From: Chitinophaga oryzae
Lineage (GTDB): Bacteria > Bacteroidota > Bacteroidia > Chitinophagales > Chitinophagaceae
Length of the DNA: 64,000 bases
Direction of reading: 5' to 3'
Assembly (NCBI RefSeq): GCF_012516375.2
Contig: NZ_CP051204.2
Location: 5,208,001 to 5,272,000, forward strand
Program-made: the position numbers and the translations under genes
In this document: positions 37,001 to 44,099 of the stretch, piece by piece
Numbering within the stretch: the stretch's first letter is position 1
Layout of the letters: every line of letters starts with the position of its first letter
Notes under the pieces: model-generated
Told to the model about the DNA's origin: nothing
Database searches by the model: none
What the model saw: only the letters and a program-made list of their open reading frames with translations

Positions 37001-37392
37001 TGAGGGACTGGCAAGCCAATATCAACGCTTATAGCTCTACTTCAGAGCAAACCAAACGGAAATTAAGGGATACTTTTCGTGAGCATATGATAGAAAAAGA
37101 AGCCCTGAAGCTGTTCCATATGAAGAAGTATACCAATATGGATGACGCCCGGGCGGAAGCCATCAAAACATTCAAAGGCACCCACGCATCTCATAGCGCT
37201 GATTATGTGTCCGGCGGTGACGTAAATGTGTTTGATGACATGGAAGCGGGAAAAGTGAACAGTTATATCGGCTCTTTATGGGGACAACTAAAAGCAGATC
37301 AAATCGCCTATTCTGCCACGCTCAACTCCATGAGCGCTGACGAAAAATCGACGACGTATATGAACTTCCAGCTTATTGCAGTAATTACTTAA
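34096..37392 (+). CDS. DUF4157 eCIS cargo protein with C-terminal Ntox15-type nuclease tip
   Basis: 1098 aa. The N-terminus has VQTKLKVGSPNDPAEKEADS (from 39), typical of DUF4157 proteins, then a Gln/Lys-rich tract (about 80-145) repeating VQxK/IQxK. DUF4157 spans about 168-248 with HELTH at 236-240, an HExxH zinc-protease-like motif. Residues 270-860 are long amphipathic helices with two NPI(N/T)GE repeats (306 and 446). A spacer (IKIRYGFQSLEAV) leads to the tip. There H1033-S-A-D1036, then SGGD (1039-1042) and VNSYIGSLW (about 1054) match the Ntox15 (Tde1) DNase pattern HxxD...GGD...VNSxIG. DUF4157 is known to mark eCIS cargo. The next gene looks like the Tdi1 antidote, which supports the nuclease reading. 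Base use turns more A+T-rich near the tip. Confidence 0.85.
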   Translation: MKAGADAAPKTSAAQKAPKSAPSLKNEEKPFFAPAMPPVQTKLKVGSPNDPAEKEADSMADKVMRMPAATTAAKVSAGKKVQTKKEEGKLQAKHKDPQKVQAQAQEGSKIQAKQEEKVQKKEEQQIQKKAEQQVQKKEDTIVQRKGEGTPVTTTNEIGEGIRQQSAGGFTLSDDTRSFMESRFNADFSNVRIHTGPESAQLNNQLGAKAFTYQNHIFFNNNQYQPEAPAGKQLLAHELTHTIQQGQSVQRSAAAQPAGPMATAMAPQIQRFLGIDIPSWQDVLDWLAEKAYHIPGYRMFTIVIGVNPINGESADRSAANILRAIVEFLPGGHLITEALDKYNVFEKAGSWVEQQLKRFSGLMGEVKSAVSQFMDDLDFLDIILHPVRTWERAVAIFTKPVNDIIDFIKSIFQAIMQFIRDAVLRPLGELAAKAPGFDLLCAVLGFNPITGETVPRNADTLIGGFMKMIGRQDIWENIKKGNAIQKAFAWFQNAMKGLVTLVTSFPAQFIAMLKSLEVMDFIVLPNLFKKVFGVFGNFATAFFNWALNTIFDLLEIIFSVVAPGAMPYLAKARSAFRSILEKPMVFVRHLMNAVKKGFNQFKDRIGSWFKKAIIGWLLGSLAGANIYIPQSFAPKELLKLGLSVFGLTWQNLRVKLVKALGETAVAALETGFDILKTLVTEGPAAAWDKIQDKIEELKAQFFQEVTMYVTVTVVQKAITKLLSSLNPVGAFIQAIIAIYDTIMFVIQKIRQIAQVGLAVVNSIVEIASGNIGKAANAVENVLGGLLKLAISFLANFLGLGKIADKIVEIIKKLRAPVDKAMDKLVDWIVTNGKKLLGKIAQTGVPKDPQERLKAGMQKAVAATNRFAGKKVGKPVLDALFTAIKIRYGFQSLEAVSEGDKWSVKGIVNPYLVLPTGVYKISGKRPDGVTTLPVKSFTFNMKTVTAKNTYTPKELKAGLKHHQSYLNSLTVRDWQANINAYSSTSEQTKRKLRDTFREHMIEKEALKLFHMKKYTNMDDARAEAIKTFKGTHASHSADYVSGGDVNVFDDMEAGKVNSYIGSLWGQLKADQIAYSATLNSMSADEKSTTYMNFQLIAVIT

Positions 37393-37403
37393 TCAGCTAT
37401 GTT

Positions 37404-37940
37404 ATGACTATCTTCGAGACTGTCCATCCGGTATGGAAAACGTATGATAACAAAATCCGCTTCCCGGCTGGTTCCCCTTTACCGGCAGACCTTCTGACCG
37501 CTCACAACGGCAGTGTTCAACAATCTTTTAGCAAAGGACTGCTGATGACCGTTCAACCGGAAGACTTTCAGCACGTATTGGCCTATTGGGACCTGCCGCC
37601 TGAAAGTTGTTACCCCTTTTTGAAATTCGCTTTTGGTCAGTTTATCTTCTTTCATGACGATTATTTTAAGGTGCTGGACCCTGTTTCAAATACAATAGAG
37701 CCCATCGGTGAAGCAGATGACTATAAGTACCTCATGGATGATTTCCTTTGTCAGGAAGACATGCTTAATGATATTTTTCTTAAAGATTTGTATATGGCCG
37801 TTACAGACACGCTTGGCGCGCCGGAACAGCATGAATGTTACGCTTTCGTACCTGCGCTGGGACTGGGTGGCAGCAAAAGCAAAGACAACATTGAGAGGCG
37901 CCCCCTTGATGTAGAGCTAAACATACTGTCTAAATTGTAA
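37404..37940 (+). CDS. Tdi1-like immunity protein (GAD-like/DUF1851)
   Basis: 178 aa, 11 bases after the toxin gene and 4 before the ATPase gene. The C-terminal half has the DUF1851 pattern: FLKFAFGQFIFFHDDYFKVL, then ECYAFVPALGLGGSKSKDNI and EILxKL-like ending LNILSKL. The N-terminal half is weaker but fits a GAD-like domain (LLMTVQPEDFQHVLAYWDLP). DUF1851 is the C-terminal domain of Tdi1, which binds and blocks the Ntox15 DNase Tde1 in Agrobacterium. No signal peptide, so it acts in the cytoplasm, where it should protect the producer. Visibly richer in A+T than the structural genes, as expected for a swapped toxin/immunity module. Confidence 0.82.
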   Translation: MTIFETVHPVWKTYDNKIRFPAGSPLPADLLTAHNGSVQQSFSKGLLMTVQPEDFQHVLAYWDLPPESCYPFLKFAFGQFIFFHDDYFKVLDPVSNTIEPIGEADDYKYLMDDFLCQEDMLNDIFLKDLYMAVTDTLGAPEQHECYAFVPALGLGGSKSKDNIERRPLDVELNILSKL

Positions 37941-37944
37941 GCCC

Positions 37945-39258
37945 ATGAACACCTCCTTTCACATCCCCCTGCAATATCTCCGTGAATACATTCTCGGCCG
38001 GCTATCGCTGCATTTCGGCAAAGCCAGCAGCGTGACCATCAGCGCCGACGCCTATGTGCACGACGGCTCCCCTTTCGCCCGGTGGATGGAAGAAGCCCAG
38101 CCGGATGCCAGCGAGTTCGTCGCCCTGCTGCTGGCGCTGGCGCCTCACCTGCAGCCGGGATTCTTCGAAGATGTGCTGCGGGAGTATCTTCCCGAAGGCG
38201 GCGATTTTATTCCCTTTGGCGGCATCAAATCACTGCACCACCGTGGCATGCTGCCCACCGGCGAGACCCTGCTGTTTGTGCTGGCCGGTAATGATCCGGA
38301 CAAACGGGTAGACCTGCAAAACAGCCTGTTGCAGCAAAGCCGGTTTTTCCGCCAGGGTACGCTGAGCATTGAAACCGTGAGCGCCGGCGAACCGGTTATG
38401 TCCGGTCAACTGGTACTGGCGCCGGAAACGCTGGATTACTGGCTTACCGGCCGCGTGATCCACCCGCGCTTCTCCCCTGAATTTGCGGCGGAATATATCA
38501 CGACCGACCTGTTGTGGAGCGACCTGGTGTTACAGGAAAACACGCTGCAGCAGATAAAGGAGATCGAACAGTGGGTAATGCATCACCGTACACTGCTGGA
38601 CGACTGGCAGATGATCCGGAAAGTAAAAAGAGGCTACTGTGCTTTGTTCCACGGCCCTCCGGGCACCGGTAAAACCATGGCCGCCACGCTGCTGGGCAAA
38701 TACACCCACCGCGATGTGTTCAGGATAGACCTGTCTAAAGTAGTGTCTAAATATATCGGTGAGACCGAAAAAAACCTGTCCCGCATTTTCGACCGGGCAG
38801 AAAGAAAAAACTGGATACTGTTCTTTGATGAAGCCGATGCGCTCTTTGGTAAAAGAACGGAGATCCGCGACGCGCACGATAAATACGCCAACCAGGAAGT
38901 CGGTTACCTGTTGCAACGCATCGAAGCCTACGACGGGCTCATTATCCTGGCATCCAATTTCAAGGGCAATATGGACGAAGCCTTCCTCCGCAGGATGCAG
39001 AGCGTGATCTATTTCCCGGTACCTGCAGCGCCGGAAAGGCATATCCTGTGGAACCGCGCGTTCCCCGACAAGGTCACATTGTCTCCCTCCATCTCCCTGG
39101 AACAAATATCGCAACACCACGAACTTACCGGCTCCAATATCAATAACATCGCTTTCCATTGCTGCTTAAAACTCATCAGCGATCAGCGGCAGGAGCTGAC
39201 CGTCCCCGATCTGCAAAGCGCCATCCACCGTGAACTGATGAAAGAAGGTAAATCATGA
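37945..39258 (+). CDS. AAA+ ATPase of the eCIS (Pvc15/Afp15-like)
   Basis: 437 aa. The N-terminal 200 residues are a helical and beta domain special to eCIS ATPases. The AAA+ core holds Walker A GPPGTGKT (237-244), Walker B ILFFDEAD (291-298), a pore-loop candidate KYIGETEKNLSR and arginine-finger candidates in FLRRMQ. In PVC and AFP the matching ATPase is needed for normal assembly or cargo loading, not for recycling contracted sheath as ClpV does in T6SS. It ends the eCIS unit. Confidence 0.93.
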   Translation: MNTSFHIPLQYLREYILGRLSLHFGKASSVTISADAYVHDGSPFARWMEEAQPDASEFVALLLALAPHLQPGFFEDVLREYLPEGGDFIPFGGIKSLHHRGMLPTGETLLFVLAGNDPDKRVDLQNSLLQQSRFFRQGTLSIETVSAGEPVMSGQLVLAPETLDYWLTGRVIHPRFSPEFAAEYITTDLLWSDLVLQENTLQQIKEIEQWVMHHRTLLDDWQMIRKVKRGYCALFHGPPGTGKTMAATLLGKYTHRDVFRIDLSKVVSKYIGETEKNLSRIFDRAERKNWILFFDEADALFGKRTEIRDAHDKYANQEVGYLLQRIEAYDGLIILASNFKGNMDEAFLRRMQSVIYFPVPAAPERHILWNRAFPDKVTLSPSISLEQISQHHELTGSNINNIAFHCCLKLISDQRQELTVPDLQSAIHRELMKEGKS

Positions 39259-39262
39259 TTTA

Positions 39263-39284
39263 GCCCGGGCCTTAAACCCCGGGC
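39263..39284. repeat. CCCGGG palindrome after the eCIS ATPase
   Basis: GCCCGGG (39263-39269) and CCCGGGC (39278-39284) form a 7-bp G/C stem with an 8-base loop. No T-run follows. Similar G/C hairpins occur at 46251-46270 and 60169-60192, so this may be an intergenic repeat family or a weak terminator for the eCIS operon. Confidence 0.5.
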
Positions 39285-39320
39285 CGGGAACGCAAATTTT
39301 ATAAGTGTTTCCCGTAATTG

Positions 39321-39355
39321 TATAACGATTCCGCCCCTCAACTCCGCCAATTTTG
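39321..39355 (+). promoter_or_regulatory. Candidate copper-regulon operator and promoter before the AraC gene
   Basis: TATAAC (39321-39326) lies 27 bases before a -7-like box CAATTTTG (39348-39355; one mismatch to TAnnTTTG). The same element with the same 27-base phase precedes copA and the HMA gene. Aligning all three gives TATAACNNNNCMGCNCCNC. The site here suggests that the AraC regulator controls itself. Confidence 0.7.
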
Positions 39356-39376
39356 TCATCATAAAAAACTGATGAC

Positions 39377-39778
39377 ATGCAACCGCTTACGTCCACATCC
39401 AACACTATCACCCTGGCCGTAAAACAGCTGGCAGAAAAAATCTACGGAGGCGATTTTGTATTCCCCGACCATTTCAGTCTGCCCACAACAATATCCCGGT
39501 CCCTCCAGCTGGACTACGCCACCGTCTGCCAGGCTTTCCTGGCAACCGAAAATATTACATTAGAAAAATATATAGAAAATCTGCGTACTGAAAAGACCAA
39601 GGAATGGCTGGTATACACAGACATCCCGCTGCAGCAGATAGCAGCCAAACTCGGATACCACAGCGCCCGCCAGCTGTCGGCCCATTTTAAGGCCGCTACG
39701 GGGCTGAATCCGGGTTATTTCAAGGGAATCCGGAAGTCAAGGCTCTCTATAAAGGCGATGCCCGGAAAACCATCTTAA
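39377..39778 (+). CDS. AraC-family regulator consisting only of the DNA-binding domain
   Basis: 133 aa. The double helix-turn-helix of AraC proteins is clear (ITLEKYIENLRTEKTKEWLV; DIPLQQIAAKLGYHSARQLS; AHFKAATGLNPGYFKGIR). The usual N-terminal sensor domain is missing; only about 35 residues precede the HTH region and there is a single Cys, so I see no obvious copper site. It is 84 bases upstream of copA, and both have the shared TATAAC element, so it is the likely regulator of the copper genes. Confidence 0.88.
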   Translation: MQPLTSTSNTITLAVKQLAEKIYGGDFVFPDHFSLPTTISRSLQLDYATVCQAFLATENITLEKYIENLRTEKTKEWLVYTDIPLQQIAAKLGYHSARQLSAHFKAATGLNPGYFKGIRKSRLSIKAMPGKPS

Positions 39779-39804
39779 AATTATATACAAATCATCCTTA
39801 ATCA

Positions 39805-39839
39805 TATAACAACGCCGCACCGCTCCGTCGGTACCTTTG
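39805..39839 (+). promoter_or_regulatory. Candidate copper-regulon operator and promoter before copA
   Basis: TATAAC (39805-39810) lies 27 bases before TACCTTTG (39832-39839), an exact Bacteroidetes -7 box, which sits 23 bases before the copA ATG. The intervening 21 bases contain the same CCGCNCC core as the sites at 39321 and 43259. The element covers the -33 region, as expected for an AraC activator site. Confidence 0.75.
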
Positions 39840-39862
39840 CTAAAATTATAAAACAGACCGCT

Positions 39863-42133
39863 ATGACCACCTTAACACTAAACGATACATCCAGGGCCAA
39901 CAGCCATCAACATAAAAAAGGAATGATCAAAGAAACTTACCCGGTACTGGAAATGACCTGCGCCGCCTGCGCTGTCAGCGTAGAATCCATGCTGGGCTCC
40001 GTAGAAGGCGTAAACGCCGCCGGGGTGAACTTCGCCAACCAGAGCGCCTGGGTGGAATATAACCCGGCCGTAACCTCCCCGGAGAAATTACGCGACGCGG
40101 TAAGAAGCGTGGGTTATGATATCGTGATCGAGAAAGAAAACCAGGACGAGATCAAGGAAGCTGCCCAGCAGGCACACTATAAAGCGGTAAAACAACGTAC
40201 CATCTGGGCTTCCGTGCTGTCGCTCCCCATCGTCATCATTGGTATGTTTTTCATGGACATGCCCTACGGCAACTGGATCATGATGGCGCTGTCCACCCCG
40301 GTAGTGTTCTTCCTCGGCCGCAGCTTCTTTATAAACGCATGGAAACAGGCCCGTCACGGTAAAGCCAATATGGACACGCTGGTAGCGCTCAGCACCGGTA
40401 TCGCCTGGATATTCAGCGCCTTTAATACCATTTACCCTGACTTCTGGCATCAGCGCGGATTGCACGCACACGTATATTTTGAAGCAGCCGCCGTGGTGAT
40501 CGCCTTCATCTCGCTGGGTAAACTGCTGGAAGAAAGAGCGAAGTCCAACACCTCTTCCGCTATCAAAAAACTGATCGGCCTTCAACCGAAGACCGTTCTG
40601 CTGGTGGACGCGGCCGGCAACACCCGCGAAGTACCTATCTCCACCGTAAAAGTGAGCGATATCCTTCTGGTAAAACCAGGAGAAAAAATCCCGGTAGACG
40701 GTACCGTTACCGCCGGCGACTCTTATGTAGACGAAAGCATGATCACCGGTGAACCCGTACCCGTACTGAAAAAAGAAGGAGAAGCCGTTTTTGCCGGTAC
40801 CATCAACCAGAAAGGCAGCTTCCGCTTCAAAGCCGACAAGGTAGGCGCAGACACGCTGCTGGCACATATCATCAAAATGGTACAGGAAGCCCAGGGCAGT
40901 AAAGCGCCGGTACAGAAACTGGTCGACAAAATCGCCGGCATCTTTGTGCCCGTAGTGATCAGCATCGCTATCCTGACCTTCATCACCTGGATGGTATTCG
41001 GTGGCGACAACGCCTTCACCCACGCACTGCTCACTTCCGTGACCGTACTGGTGATCGCCTGCCCATGCGCCCTTGGCCTCGCTACCCCTACCGCCATCAT
41101 GGTAGGCGTTGGTAAAGGCGCGGAAAACAACATCCTTATCAAAGATGCGGAAAGCCTGGAACTGGCGCACAAAGTAAACGCGATCATCCTCGATAAAACC
41201 GGTACCATCACAGAAGGCAAACCTGTTGTCACCGATCTTTTATATGTAGATGACCATCAAAAAGAAGCAGACCAGGCGGTGCTTTTCGCCCTCGAACAAC
41301 AGTCCGAACACCCGCTGGCAGCGGCTATCGCACAGCATCTCCAGCAGGCCGGCACGAAGGCAGTCGCTCTCTCCGCATTCGAAAGCGTTACCGGTCAGGG
41401 TGTAAAAGGCAGCTACAACGGTGAAACGTATTTCGCGGGCAATAAAAAACTGCTGCAGGAAAACGGTGTAGCACTGGACAGCAAATCCGCCACCCTCGCA
41501 CAAGGCCTGCAGGCAGCCGCCAAAACCGTGATCTACTTCGCCCGCGGCAAACAGATAGTGGCCGTGGTAGCCATCGCCGACCGTATCAAGGAAAGTTCCG
41601 CCGCCGCGATCGCAGCGTTGCAACGCCAGGGCATAGAAGTATACATGCTCACCGGCGACAACCAGCAGACTGCCGCCGCAGTAGCGCAACAGGTAGGCAT
41701 CACCCAATACTTCGCCGAAGTAATGCCTTCCTTCAAAGCCACTTTCGTGCAACAGCTGCAGGAAAAAGGCAAAACGGTAGCGATGGTCGGCGATGGTATC
41801 AACGACTCCCAGGCCCTGGCACAAGCCGACGTGAGCATCGCCATGGGTAAAGGCTCCGACATCGCCATGGACGTAGCCAAAATGACGCTGATCACTTCCG
41901 ATCTGAACAGCATCCCGAAAGCGCTGAAGCTGTCCGGCAAAACAGTGGCCACCATCAAACAGAACCTGTTCTGGGCCTTCATCTACAACGTGATCGGCAT
42001 ACCGGTGGCCGCCGGCATACTCTTCCCCGCCTATGGCTTCCTGCTCGACCCGATGATCGCAGGCGCAGCCATGGCACTCAGCTCTGTCAGCGTAGTATCC
42101 AACAGCCTGCGCCTTAAAACAGCAAAACTCTGA
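39863..42133 (+). CDS. copA: Copper-exporting P1B-type ATPase CopA
   Basis: 756 aa. One N-terminal HMA domain with MTCAAC (Cys33, Cys36), an actuator domain with TGEPVPV, the membrane CPC at 400-402 ([12 protein letters not shown]), the phosphorylated Asp444 in [11 protein letters not shown], a nucleotide domain with SEHPLA, and the hinge [20 protein letters not shown]. The last two membrane helices carry YN (FIYNVIGIP) and [15 protein letters not shown], the marks of the Cu+ group (P1B-1). It pumps cytosolic Cu+ to the periplasm, where the oxidase from 44100 could detoxify it. Its promoter has the shared TATAAC element. Confidence 0.96.
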   Translation: MTTLTLNDTSRANSHQHKKGMIKETYPVLEMTCAACAVSVESMLGSVEGVNAAGVNFANQSAWVEYNPAVTSPEKLRDAVRSVGYDIVIEKENQDEIKEAAQQAHYKAVKQRTIWASVLSLPIVIIGMFFMDMPYGNWIMMALSTPVVFFLGRSFFINAWKQARHGKANMDTLVALSTGIAWIFSAFNTIYPDFWHQRGLHAHVYFEAAAVVIAFISLGKLLEERAKSNTSSAIKKLIGLQPKTVLLVDAAGNTREVPISTVKVSDILLVKPGEKIPVDGTVTAGDSYVDESMITGEPVPVLKKEGEAVFAGTINQKGSFRFKADKVGADTLLAHIIKMVQEAQGSKAPVQKLVDKIAGIFVPVVISIAILTFITWMVFGGDNAFTHALLTSVTVLVIACPCALGLATPTAIMVGVGKGAENNILIKDAESLELAHKVNAIILDKTGTITEGKPVVTDLLYVDDHQKEADQAVLFALEQQSEHPLAAAIAQHLQQAGTKAVALSAFESVTGQGVKGSYNGETYFAGNKKLLQENGVALDSKSATLAQGLQAAAKTVIYFARGKQIVAVVAIADRIKESSAAAIAALQRQGIEVYMLTGDNQQTAAAVAQQVGITQYFAEVMPSFKATFVQQLQEKGKTVAMVGDGINDSQALAQADVSIAMGKGSDIAMDVAKMTLITSDLNSIPKALKLSGKTVATIKQNLFWAFIYNVIGIPVAAGILFPAYGFLLDPMIAGAAMALSSVSVVSNSLRLKTAKL

Positions 42134-42168
42134 TCTTTTACCTTTTTAAATTTTTTCACCACACAACA

Positions 42169-43224
42169 ATGCCTTTATCATATACCTGGTACACGCAACA
42201 GGTGATCCGGGAAACAACAGACACCGTCACCATTATTTTCGATACACGGGGAGAAACCTTTCAATATCTGGCCGGCCAGTTCATCAATCTCACACTGAGG
42301 ATTGATGGACAGCCGGTCACCCGTTCCTACTCCCTCAGCTCCGCTCCCGGTACAGACGCCGCACCGGCGATCACCATCAAAAAAGTCGCCGGCGGCCTGA
42401 TGAGCGGGCACATTGTTGAAAACGCGGAACGCATCCACAGCTGGGACATCGACGGCCCCTATGGCGCCTTTACCCTGGACGACGACACCAGCAGCTACCA
42501 TAATATCGTATTGCTGGCCGGCGGCAGCGGCATCACCCCGCTCTTCTCCATCGCCCGCACCCTGTCGCACCAGCAGCCGGACGCGCGTATCACGCTGCTC
42601 TATGCCAGCCGCAGCATCCCGGAGACTATCTTCAAAAATGCCCTGGACGAATGGGAAGCCCGGCACAACAATATCCGCATACAATATGTTTTATCCAAAC
42701 ACACCGCCGCCGCGGACGATCCGGCCAATATCATGTCCGGAAGGCTCAACAGGATCATCATCAAAAAGCTGGTCAAACAAGCGATCAGCGACGCCACGGC
42801 CCCCGCACACTTTTTTCTCTGCGGCCCCGCGGAACTGATGAAGCTGCACCAGGAATCGCTGGCATCGCTGGGAGTACCGGAAACGCATATACGCCTGGAA
42901 TCATTTGCACCGGAAACCAGCGCTCCGACGATTGAATTGCCCGACAACACACAGGAAGTACTGCTGCATTATTTTGAGCAAAGCAACCTGCTGGAAGTTC
43001 AGCCCGGGCAAACAATACTCGCCGCAGCGCTGGAAGAAAGGATCCCGCTTCCCCATTCCTGCCAGTCGGGCACCTGCGGCCGCTGCGCCGCCCTACTTAC
43101 CCAGGGCGCCGTGCATATGCAACAGAACTTCGCCCTCCGGAAAGAAGACGTGGACGCGGGCTATGTGCTGCTCTGCCAGGCGTTTCCGCTCAACAATGAC
43201 GTGACGGTCACCATCGACGGCTAA
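42169..43224 (+). CDS. FAD/2Fe-2S oxidoreductase (PaaE/ferredoxin-reductase type)
   Basis: 351 aa. An FAD domain at 1-105 (RSYSLSS flavin motif), an NAD(P) domain at about 110-240 (LLAGGSGITPLFS) and a C-terminal plant-type 2Fe-2S domain (CQSGTCGRCAALL with a fourth Cys in LLCQAFP). It passes electrons from NAD(P)H through FAD to the cluster and then to an unknown acceptor. PaaE-like proteins serve oxygenases, but none is near, so the copper context suggests another partner. It follows copA by 35 bases and is probably in the same transcript. Confidence 0.9.
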   Translation: MPLSYTWYTQQVIRETTDTVTIIFDTRGETFQYLAGQFINLTLRIDGQPVTRSYSLSSAPGTDAAPAITIKKVAGGLMSGHIVENAERIHSWDIDGPYGAFTLDDDTSSYHNIVLLAGGSGITPLFSIARTLSHQQPDARITLLYASRSIPETIFKNALDEWEARHNNIRIQYVLSKHTAAADDPANIMSGRLNRIIIKKLVKQAISDATAPAHFFLCGPAELMKLHQESLASLGVPETHIRLESFAPETSAPTIELPDNTQEVLLHYFEQSNLLEVQPGQTILAAALEERIPLPHSCQSGTCGRCAALLTQGAVHMQQNFALRKEDVDAGYVLLCQAFPLNNDVTVTIDG

Positions 43225-43258
43225 CACCTCATAATTATATAAAACGATTACTCAATTG

Positions 43259-43293
43259 TATAACAGTGCAGCGCCACCTCCGATGTAATTTTA
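43259..43293 (+). promoter_or_regulatory. Candidate copper-regulon operator and promoter before the HMA gene
   Basis: TATAAC (43259-43264) lies 27 bases before TAATTTTA (43286-43293; one mismatch to TAnnTTTG). The 21 bases between hold CAGCGCCACC, matching the core of the other two sites, and AATTG just before TATAAC is shared with the site at 39321. Confidence 0.7.
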
Positions 43294-43335
43294 CATCATC
43301 AACAAAAACATTCACCACATTAAAAGTTAAATAAA

Positions 43336-43548
43336 ATGGAAACAGTACAGTTCAAAACCAATATTAAATGTTCAGGTTGCCTCGAAAAAGTAACACCGGG
43401 ATTAAATGAAACCGCCGGCGCCGACAACTGGGAAGTAGACCTGCAATCACCCGACAAAGTGCTCACCGTTTCCGCTGACAATGTAGATGCAGCCGCTATC
43501 CGCAAAGCAGTTGAAACAGCCGGTTACAAAGCCGAAAACATCGCCTAA
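43336..43548 (+). CDS. HMA-domain metal-binding protein (CopZ-like)
   Basis: 70 aa, a single heavy-metal-associated domain with the metal loop IKCSGCLEKV (CxxC) and the closing IRKAVETAGYKAE. No signal peptide, so it is cytoplasmic. It likely binds Cu+ and passes it to the HMA domain of CopA. The loop has GC rather than the usual MxCxxC methionine, a small departure. It starts a second copper transcript under its own TATAAC-type promoter. Confidence 0.88.
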   Translation: METVQFKTNIKCSGCLEKVTPGLNETAGADNWEVDLQSPDKVLTVSADNVDAAAIRKAVETAGYKAENIA

Positions 43549-43560
43549 AAAATTACAGCT

Positions 43561-44013
43561 ATGAAAAAGTTTATTTTTGCCGCATCTATGCTCACCGCCC
43601 TCTTTCAGTTCCGCGGTGAAGCCCAGGACAAAGGACAATCTCCTCTCCTGACCAATTACTACAGCATCAAGGATGCACTGGTAAGTGGCAATGCTGACAA
43701 TGCAGCCAGCGCCGCCGCCTCTTTTGTGCAGGCAGCCAAAGCATCCGATGCAGCTGTAAAAGACAAACTGATCGCTGACGCATCCGGTATCACCGGCACC
43801 AAAGACCTGGCCCGCCAGCGGGAAGCTTTTAAAACCCTGTCTGACGATCTGTATCAGCTGGCCAAAACATCCAAACTGTCTGACCAGCCCATCTACCAGG
43901 ACTACTGCCCGATGAAAAAGGCCTCCTGGCTCAGCAGCAGCACCGCCATCAAAAATCCGTACTACGGCAGCCAGATGCTGACCTGCGGTAAAATAAACGA
44001 TACCATCAAATAA
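43561..44013 (+). CDS. DUF3347 periplasmic copper-linked protein
   Basis: 150 aa with a signal peptide (MKKFIFAASMLTALFQFRGEAQ). A helical body precedes the DUF3347 C-terminal signature YCPMKKASWLSSS then NPYYGSQMLTCGK. The same motif occurs in the C-terminal part of Bacteroidetes CusB-type proteins and is thought to bind Cu through its Cys and Met residues. It lies 12 bases after the HMA gene. It is probably a soluble periplasmic copper carrier; the role is inferred. Confidence 0.85.
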   Translation: MKKFIFAASMLTALFQFRGEAQDKGQSPLLTNYYSIKDALVSGNADNAASAAASFVQAAKASDAAVKDKLIADASGITGTKDLARQREAFKTLSDDLYQLAKTSKLSDQPIYQDYCPMKKASWLSSSTAIKNPYYGSQMLTCGKINDTIK

Positions 44014-44019
44014 CAACTG

Positions 44020-44056
44020 CGACAAGGGAGCGGGCCCTCTTCCCGCTCCCTTGTCG
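44020..44056 (+). terminator. Strong hairpin between the DUF3347 and oxidase genes
   Basis: A perfect 15-bp G/C-rich stem (44020-44034 with 44042-44056) and a 7-base loop, 6 bases after the DUF3347 stop. It is followed only by CCTT, so it may terminate weakly or reduce read-through into the multicopper oxidase gene. TATCTTTT at 44092-44099, next to the ATG, is a possible -7 box for that gene. Confidence 0.7.
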
Positions 44057-44099
44057 CCTTACAGCCCTCCTCCTGCACTTCCGTCGACAAATATCTTTT

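Noticed and set aside
14730..39258. A prophage
   Set aside because: There are tail-like parts but no capsid, portal, terminase, integrase or lysis genes, and DUF4157, DUF4255, DUF5908 and the AAA+ ATPase are eCIS marks.
14730..39258. A type VI secretion system
   Set aside because: No TssB/TssC pair, no TssK, and no membrane complex. The ATPase is of the Afp15/Pvc15 type rather than ClpV, even though the toxin/immunity pair recalls T6SS.
44020..44056. A fourth copy of the TATAAC copper operator before the oxidase gene
   Set aside because: The position 27 bases before the TATCTTTT box reads CCCTCC, not TATAAC. Only the hairpin is supported there.
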